Part shown: positions 59,833 through 64,000 of the stretch, piece after piece
Layout: each line of letters opens with the position of its first letter
How positions within the stretch are numbered: position 1 is the stretch's first letter
Source: Gammaproteobacteria bacterium
GTDB lineage: Bacteria; Pseudomonadota; Gammaproteobacteria; JAJFKO01
NCBI GenBank assembly: GCA_021773175.1
Contig: JAJFKO010000043.1
Span: forward strand, 210,558-274,557
Length of the DNA: 64,000 nt
Reading direction: 5' to 3'
The notes under the pieces: generated by a model
Databases searched by the model: none
What the model saw: the letters and a program-made list of their open reading frames with translations, nothing else
What the model was told of the DNA's origin: nothing
Position numbers and translations under genes: made by a program

Positions 59833-60597
59833 ATGGAAATTCAAAATCAAGCAGCCATTGTGACTGGTGGTGGTTCTGGTATGGGTGCTGAAACTGCGCG
59901 TTGGTTGGCAAAAGCAGGTGCCAAGGTAACATTATTAGACGTGAATATTGATGCTGCACGCCACGTTGCTGAAGAAATCAATGGTTATGCTGTTGCTTGT
60001 GATGTGAGCTCAGCAAGTGCTGTTGAAGAGGCGGTGGCTGAGGCTCGACAAATTCATGGCTCGGCTCGTATCTGTGTGAATTGTGCAGGTATTGCGCCGG
60101 CAAAGCGGGTTGTTGGACGCCAGGGGGCTATGCCGTTAGAAGATTTTCAGAAAGTTATTAGTATTAATCTTATCGGGACCTTTAATGTTTTACGTATTGC
60201 TGCGACTGACATGTGCGATATGGAGCCGACAAATGAAGATGGTGAACGTGGTGTAATTATCAATACCGCATCGATTGCAGCTTATGAAGGACAGATTGGC
60301 CAGGCTGCGTATAGTGCGTCAAAAGGCGGTGTTGTTGGTATGACCTTACCAATTGCGCGAGAATTAGCACGCAGTGGTATTCGTGTCATGACTATTGCTC
60401 CAGGCATTATGCATACGCCAATGATTGCCGCTATGCCTGAAGATGTGCAGGCAAGTTTAGCCGCACAAGTACCTTTCCCTAAACGTTTAGGGTCAACCAG
60501 TGAGTATGCACGCATGGCTTTACATATTATTGAAAATGCGATGCTAAATGGCAGTGTTATTAGATTAGATGGTGCTATTCGCATGGCGGGGAAATGA
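59833..60597 (+). CDS. short-chain dehydrogenase, 3-hydroxyacyl-CoA dehydrogenase type II-like
   Basis: 254 residues. NAD-binding motif TGGGSGMG (10-17), LLDVN acid at the end of strand 2, NCAG, the catalytic Ser in [10 protein letters not shown] and Tyr-x3-Lys in AAYSASKGG. The C-terminal half [15 protein letters not shown] and VPFPKRLG closely resembles the HSD17B10/type II 3-hydroxyacyl-CoA dehydrogenase group. It would oxidise 3-hydroxyacyl-CoA with NAD+ in fatty acid breakdown. A TATAAT at 59789-59794 precedes the gene. Its last 23 bases overlap the end of the convergent DUF503 gene. Confidence 0.88.
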   Translation: MEIQNQAAIVTGGGSGMGAETARWLAKAGAKVTLLDVNIDAARHVAEEINGYAVACDVSSASAVEEAVAEARQIHGSARICVNCAGIAPAKRVVGRQGAMPLEDFQKVISINLIGTFNVLRIAATDMCDMEPTNEDGERGVIINTASIAAYEGQIGQAAYSASKGGVVGMTLPIARELARSGIRVMTIAPGIMHTPMIAAMPEDVQASLAAQVPFPKRLGSTSEYARMALHIIENAMLNGSVIRLDGAIRMAGK

Positions 60598-60877
60598 TCT
60601 TGAATTGATGACCTTGCAGAATATAATCGCCATGATTTTGTTCTTGAATAAAGCGGATGACGGCATTTAAGCTTTGATCGATGTGTTTACTGTCATTACT
60701 AACGGTGACGATACCAAGTTCTGCAATTTGCCAAGACTCATTTTTGCCAACCTCTGCTATCGAGACATTAAAGCGATGGTGGATTTTATCCTTTAGCATT
60801 TTAATGACGCGACGTTTGTCTTTTAAGCTTTGGCTATAAGGGATATGGATTGTAATTTCACAGGTACCGATGAGCAT
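60575..60877 (-). CDS. DUF503 family protein (YlxP-like)
   Basis: 100 residues. The segments MLIGTCEITIHIPYSQSLKDKRRVIK and FNVSIAEVGKNESWQIAELGIVTVSND match the DUF503/YlxP pattern (LKxKRxVvk, hNvSvAEv). Family members are small cytoplasmic proteins often near rbfA/infB; function is unclear, with ribosome-related roles suggested. Here it stands alone, overlapping the SDR gene end to end by 23 bases. Confidence 0.85.
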   Translation of the reverse strand: MLIGTCEITIHIPYSQSLKDKRRVIKMLKDKIHHRFNVSIAEVGKNESWQIAELGIVTVSNDSKHIDQSLNAVIRFIQEQNHGDYILQGHQFKIISPPCE

Positions 60878-60966
60878 TGTTTGTTCTCATTACTAGTATT
60901 AAAGTATAATTTTCTATAGCATAGCTTATAAGTTCTCATTGTGTTGAAATGGAGTAAGAAAGAGTC

Positions 60967-61296
60967 ATGTCATATTACCGTAAGCACATGTTTTTCTGTA
61001 TGAATCAGCGAAATGAAGAGCGTAAATGTTGTAATAATGCTGGTGCTTCAGACATTCGCGCGTATACCAAGCAGAAAATCAATGAACTTGGTTTGGCAGG
61101 TGAAAATGGTGTTCGGGTCAATATGGCGGGGTGTCTGGGTCGCTGTCAGCAAGGTCCATCACTTGTTATCTATCCAGATGGCACCTGGTATACCTATAAA
61201 AATCAAACAGATATCGATGAGATTATTGATCAACACATTCTGCATGGGCACATTGTTGAGCGTCTTTTGATGGATCCGAACCCTATAAACCGCTGA
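60967..61296 (+). CDS. thioredoxin-like [2Fe-2S] ferredoxin
   Basis: 109 residues. The cysteines FFC, KCC and AGCLGRC fit the thioredoxin-like ferredoxin pattern (C-x(8-12)-C ... C-x(3)-C). The segments HMFFCMNQR and VRVNMAGCLGRCQQGPSLVIYPDGTWY are typical of the stand-alone (2Fe-2S) ferredoxin family in proteobacteria. It is an electron carrier or iron-sulfur protein of unknown partner. ATG at 60967 after AAGAAAGAG. Confidence 0.88.
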   Translation: MSYYRKHMFFCMNQRNEERKCCNNAGASDIRAYTKQKINELGLAGENGVRVNMAGCLGRCQQGPSLVIYPDGTWYTYKNQTDIDEIIDQHILHGHIVERLLMDPNPINR

Positions 61297-61343
61297 TTAA
61301 AAGTTGACCCAAAAGAGCTCGTTTAAGTTTCTTGAAGAATGAC

Positions 61344-61372
61344 TTGTATATCACGTTGAACTTGGGTAAAAT
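61344..61372 (+). promoter_or_regulatory. sigma-70 promoter of rplM-rpsI
   Basis: TTGTAT (61344-61349), 17-base spacer, TAAAAT (61367-61372), 47 bases before rplM. Confidence 0.5.
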
Positions 61373-61419
61373 CTCGGCGCTTTGGACCAGACTATTTCTC
61401 TATTGGAGTTATATAACTA

Positions 61420-61857
61420 ATGAAAACGTTTACGGCGACACCGGATACCATTTCTCGTAAATGGCTTTTGGTTGATGCAACAGATAAAACACTAGGCCGC
61501 CTAGCGAGTGAAATTGCACTACGCTTGCGTGGTAAGCATAAGCCAATTTTTACACCACACATGGATACTGGCGATTACATCGTAGTAATCAATGCTGAGA
61601 AAGTTAGAATGACGGGTAAAAAAACTGAAGATAAAAAGTATTATCATCATAGTCAATATCCCGGTGGCTTGAAAGAAACGAACTTTGCTAAGCTTGTCGA
61701 GAAGTCGCCAATTAGGCCTGTTGAGTTAGCAGTGAAAGGCATGTTGCCAAAAGGACCTTTAGGTCGTGACATGTTTCGTAAGTTAAAAGTCTATGCCGGT
61801 AGTGAGCATCCTCACACTGCACAACAACCAGAAATCTTAGAAATTGCGGAAGGATAA
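61420..61857 (+). CDS. rplM: 50S ribosomal protein L13
   Basis: 145 residues. The sequence [38 protein letters not shown] and [21 protein letters not shown] is canonical L13. It binds 23S rRNA early in large-subunit assembly and represses its own operon in some bacteria. rpsI follows two bases after its stop, as in all gammaproteobacteria. Confidence 0.98.
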   Translation: MKTFTATPDTISRKWLLVDATDKTLGRLASEIALRLRGKHKPIFTPHMDTGDYIVVINAEKVRMTGKKTEDKKYYHHSQYPGGLKETNFAKLVEKSPIRPVELAVKGMLPKGPLGRDMFRKLKVYAGSEHPHTAQQPEILEIAEG

Positions 61858-61859
61858 TC

Positions 61860-62357
61860 ATGGCAGCAAAAAAGGCTACAAAAAAGATTAAAGAAATCGA
61901 ACAATATTACGCAACAGGTCGTCGTAAAACCTCTACAGCACGAGTATTTTTACGTCCAGGTGGCGGTAATATAGTCGTTAATGGTAAATCATTAGAAATT
62001 TATTTTGGTCGTGAAACGGCACGTATGGTGGTTATGCAACCATTGCATGCTGTTAATATGCTAACAAATTTTGATTTGTACATCACTGTTGCTGGTGGTG
62101 GGATTTCTGGCCAAGCTGGAGCTATTCGTCATGGTATTACCCGTGCATTAATTAAATATGATGATGCAACCACGGTTCCTCTTGTTACTACAGACGAAGA
62201 GAGTGGTGATGACGGTGAATCTGGTGGTAGTGATGTCACGTCATTTCGTCGTATTTTACGTGCGAAAGGCTATGTGACCCGTGACCCTCGTCAAGTTGAA
62301 CGTAAGAAAGTTGGTTTACATAAAGCGCGTCGAGGTACTCAGTACTCAAAACGTTAA
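61860..62357 (+). CDS. rpsI: 30S ribosomal protein S9 with an acidic insertion
   Basis: 165 residues against 130 in E. coli. [34 protein letters not shown] and the C-terminal tail [20 protein letters not shown], which reaches the P-site tRNA, are conserved. The extra length comes from an N-terminal extension of about 13 residues (Lys-rich) and an insertion of about 26 residues at 102-127 (bases 62163-62240), which is rich in Asp, Glu, Gly, Ser and Thr ([14 protein letters not shown]). The frame is intact on both sides, so this is an in-frame insertion. The position is just before the helix [13 protein letters not shown], on the 30S head. Confidence 0.96.
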   Translation: MAAKKATKKIKEIEQYYATGRRKTSTARVFLRPGGGNIVVNGKSLEIYFGRETARMVVMQPLHAVNMLTNFDLYITVAGGGISGQAGAIRHGITRALIKYDDATTVPLVTTDEESGDDGESGGSDVTSFRRILRAKGYVTRDPRQVERKKVGLHKARRGTQYSKR

Positions 62358-62388
62358 TTTCTTATTTCATATCAAAATTATTATAAAG

Positions 62389-62413
62389 AAGGTGACATTG
62401 GTCGCCTTTTTTA
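62389..62413 (+). terminator. rplM-rpsI terminator
   Basis: Stem AAGGTGAC/GTCGCCTT (62389-62396 and 62401-62408, one G-U pair), loop ATTG, then a run of T to about 62412. Confidence 0.75.
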
Positions 62414-62461
62414 TTTTGTTTATTAAAGAAAATTGTCAGTAATATCAAAACAATAAACAAA

Positions 62462-62490
62462 TTGTTCCCCAAAAGTACAAAAGATATGAT
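62462..62490 (+). promoter_or_regulatory. sigma-70 promoter of sspA-sspB
   Basis: TTGTTC (62462-62467), 17-base spacer, TATGAT (62485-62490). It gives a leader of about 185 bases, which contains the hairpin at 62538 and the palindromic element at 62585. These account for most of the 324-base gap between rpsI and sspA. Confidence 0.55.
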
Positions 62491-62537
62491 ACAATGCGGC
62501 AATTTTTCGGTAAGCAATAATGTACAGGAGAATTGAT

Positions 62538-62565
62538 CCATTTTTGGAGTTAAATTCAAAAATGG
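62538..62565 (+). other. perfect hairpin in the sspA leader
   Basis: CCATTTTTG (62538-62546) and CAAAAATGG (62557-62565) pair perfectly around a 10-base loop. No T-run follows, so it is not a classic terminator. An AGGAG precedes it (62526-62530), but no reading frame of note follows. Confidence 0.5.
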
Positions 62566-62584
62566 TGTCATATATTTAAGTTGT

Positions 62585-62651
62585 AGGACTTACGCTAAAT
62601 TTTTTAAAACGGTCTATTCAAAATAGCATAAAAAGATTTAGCGTAAGTCCT
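62585..62651. repeat. short palindromic element with perfect 16-base terminal inverted repeats (family A)
   Basis: AGGACTTACGCTAAAT at 62585-62600 is the exact inverse of ATTTAGCGTAAGTCCT at 62636-62651. The 35-base interior is AT-rich and contains a small CTATT/AATAG hairpin. It is the best preserved of three copies (others 4646-4700 and 8461-8514). It encodes nothing and sits in the sspA leader, 30 bases before the ATG. Confidence 0.75.
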
Positions 62652-62681
62652 TAATAAAGAGAAACAAGCTGGAGGTATTTA

Positions 62682-63314
62682 ATGGGCACACTTGCGACTA
62701 AACGTTCTATCATGACTTTGTATTCTGATCCGGTTGATATTCATAGCCATCGTGTGCGTATTGTATTAGCTGAAAAGGGTGTTGCTGTTGATGTTCTAGA
62801 TGCACGATCTGAAGAAGTGCCTCAAGAAATCATAGATGTTAATCCTTACAACACGCTGCCAACCTTAGTTGATCGTGAATTAGTGCTGTATAACTCGCTT
62901 ATTATTATGGAATATTTGGATGAACGTTTTCCTCATCCACCTCTATTGCCAGTATATCCTGTTGCTCGAGCTAAGAATCGTTTGATGATTTATCGCATTG
63001 AAAAAGATTGGTATAGCTTGATGCTGCGTATTGAACAAGGTGATGACGTGGCTCGTAAACAATTAGCTGATAGCTTAACTGCATTAGCGCCAGTATTTGC
63101 AGAGTTGCCATATTTTTTTAGTGAAGAATTCTCTTTGCTAGATTGCTGCTTAGCACCATTATTGTGGCGTTTACCAGCATTAGATATTGAGTTGCCAAGT
63201 CAGGCCGAACCTATTATGCGTTATGCCGAACGTGTTTTTGCACGAGCTTCTTTTCAAGCAAGCTTAACGGAATTAGAACGAGAATTAAGGGAACGAGAAA
63301 TCGATTATGCATAA
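62682..63314 (+). CDS. sspA: stringent starvation protein A
   Basis: 210 residues with the glutathione S-transferase fold: thioredoxin-like front (TLYSDPVDIHSHRVRIVLAEKG, NPYNTLPTLVDRELVLYNS) and helical back domain (YFFSEEFSLLDCCLAPLLWRL). SspA binds RNA polymerase and affects stress and virulence gene expression; in Francisella it pairs with MglA. ATG at 62682 behind GGAGG. It overlaps sspB by eight bases. The order rplM-rpsI-...-sspA-sspB is standard, with the usual petABC genes missing here. Confidence 0.95.
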   Translation: MGTLATKRSIMTLYSDPVDIHSHRVRIVLAEKGVAVDVLDARSEEVPQEIIDVNPYNTLPTLVDRELVLYNSLIIMEYLDERFPHPPLLPVYPVARAKNRLMIYRIEKDWYSLMLRIEQGDDVARKQLADSLTALAPVFAELPYFFSEEFSLLDCCLAPLLWRLPALDIELPSQAEPIMRYAERVFARASFQASLTELERELREREIDYA

Positions 63315-63753
63315 CGATAATCTTGATGATATTCCTATGAGCTCAAGCAAGCCTTATTTGCTTCGGGCTTTTTACGACTGGATTGTTGATAATAATTGCA
63401 CGCCTTATATGGTTTTCAATACTGAATTTCCTGATGTGCAAGTACCACAACAATATGTTGAAGACGGTCGCATTATTTTAAATGTAGCTCCCGTTGCAGT
63501 GAAAAGTCTTTTAATTAGCAATGATGGTGTACAGTTCAATGCGCGCTTTTCTAGTCGTTTGATGGAGATCTATGCGCCGATTAAATCAGTACTCGCGGTT
63601 TATGCACGTGAAAATGGCCGAGGTATGGTTTTTGGTGACGAAGACGAAGATGATGGTGGGGATGAACCACCAACGCCAGGACCAGGTTCTGATATCTCTG
63701 GTGATACAAAAAAATCTCGTAAAGGTCGGCCGAATCTGAAAGTCGTTAAGTAA
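63307..63753 (+). CDS. sspB: ClpXP adaptor SspB
   Basis: 148 residues. The folded domain starts SSKPYLLRAFYDWIVDNN and includes VAPVAVKSLLISNDGVQFNARF. After it comes an acidic flexible linker (DEDEDDGGDEPP) and the C-terminal ClpX-binding tail RPNLKVVK. SspB tethers ssrA-tagged proteins to ClpXP. It starts at ATG 63307, overlapping sspA; an internal ATG at 63340 is an alternative. Confidence 0.94.
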   Translation: MHNDNLDDIPMSSSKPYLLRAFYDWIVDNNCTPYMVFNTEFPDVQVPQQYVEDGRIILNVAPVAVKSLLISNDGVQFNARFSSRLMEIYAPIKSVLAVYARENGRGMVFGDEDEDDGGDEPPTPGPGSDISGDTKKSRKGRPNLKVVK

Positions 63754-63790
63754 AACACGGCTATTTCGTAAGACATTTTTCTTATATTTT

Positions 63791-63971
63791 AACCTGGATT
63801 CTGCAGTTGGCATCGTAGCGAGAGCGCTTAATATGTTGAAGATAGGCTGAAATTTTGAAAATTAATGTGGACACAGTAGTCACTCTACGGGTGCGCGTTA
63901 ATTTGCAAAATTTCAGCTTAGATTCAGCATATTAGGCGTTCGCAGTAGATGGCAACTTCGGAATCTAGGTT
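63791..63971. repeat. imperfect inverted repeat of about 75-base arms
   Basis: Left arm 63791-63865 and right arm 63898-63971 are inverted copies with roughly one mismatch in five, around a 32-base centre. Matching blocks include GGCTGAAATTTTG (63845) against CAAAATTTCAGC (63906) and AACCTGGATTC against GAATCTAGGTT at the outer ends. There is no reading frame of note. It could form a long hairpin in RNA or be a MITE-like element or insertion-sequence remnant. It follows sspB in the last 250 bases of the window, which contain nothing else recognisable. Confidence 0.65.
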
Positions 63972-64000
63972 TAACGAGCGCCTGATAGCAATTATTGTTA

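Noticed and set aside
60282..60584. 100-codon antisense frame in the SDR gene
   Set aside because: Opposite the conserved catalytic region of the dehydrogenase; the real leftward gene there is the DUF503 gene ending at 60575.

Overview
The window is AT-rich gammaproteobacterial chromosome. Its left edge lies inside a gene for IcmB/DotO, the VirB4-like ATPase of a Dot/Icm type IVB secretion system. Together with ankyrin-type, DOT1-like and giant helical proteins among ordinary housekeeping genes, this points to an intracellular or host-associated member of the Legionellales (Legionella/Coxiella/Berkiella-like). The order is well supported by icmB; the genus is not determined.

Layout. 1-4.7 kb: end of icmB, a convergent Xre/S24-type repressor, a 0.5-kb intergenic stretch with a leftward terminator, and a secreted phosphodiester glycosidase. 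4.7-8.5 kb: a leftward group of an amidase, the Na+/H+ antiporter NhaA and a YheT-type hydrolase. 8.7-12.1 kb: an unfamiliar 780-residue protein with an ATP-grasp-like front half, then an ankyrin-repeat gene that appears frameshifted near its start. 12.1-15.6 kb, leftward: mltA, dam, tRNA-Asn(GTT), aspC. 15.7-16.5 kb: a TerC/YgdQ membrane protein.

16.6-42.6 kb is the most unusual part. Two giant intact genes (2,783 and 5,180 codons) flank uvrB. They are paralogues: four separate motifs line up between the smaller protein and the C-terminal part of the larger one at a near-constant offset of 2,222-2,244 residues. The N-terminal part of the larger protein carries at least one more copy of one of these motifs. 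Both look mainly helical, end in an acidic stretch plus a low-complexity tail, and share the leader GGAAGTAGATATG. I recognise no known family.

42.8-50.1 kb: an amidohydrolase, eno-ftsB, a DOT1-like methyltransferase (leftward), and a compact thiamin operon thiO-thiS-thiG-thiDE that lacks thiC and shows no TPP riboswitch. 50.1-53.5 kb: a 1,135-residue coiled-coil protein of unknown function. 53.6-61.3 kb: parB without parA, a voltage-gated-type K+ channel, a CinA-like protein, rdgC, a ClpP-like peptidase, an amino-acid permease, an SDR dehydrogenase, a DUF503 protein and a thioredoxin-like ferredoxin. 61.3-63.8 kb: rplM-rpsI and sspA-sspB, a standard gammaproteobacterial order, except that rpsI encodes an acidic insertion of about 26 residues.

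Non-coding structure includes a family of short palindromic elements ending in AGGACTTACGCTAAAT or close variants (4646, 8461, 62585) and a larger imperfect inverted repeat of about 75-base arms at 63791-63971. There is no CRISPR array, rRNA operon, transposase gene or phage structural gene.

The strongest candidates for undescribed biology are the giant helical protein family around uvrB, the DOT1-like methyltransferase, the ATP-grasp-like/helical protein, and the S9 insertion.
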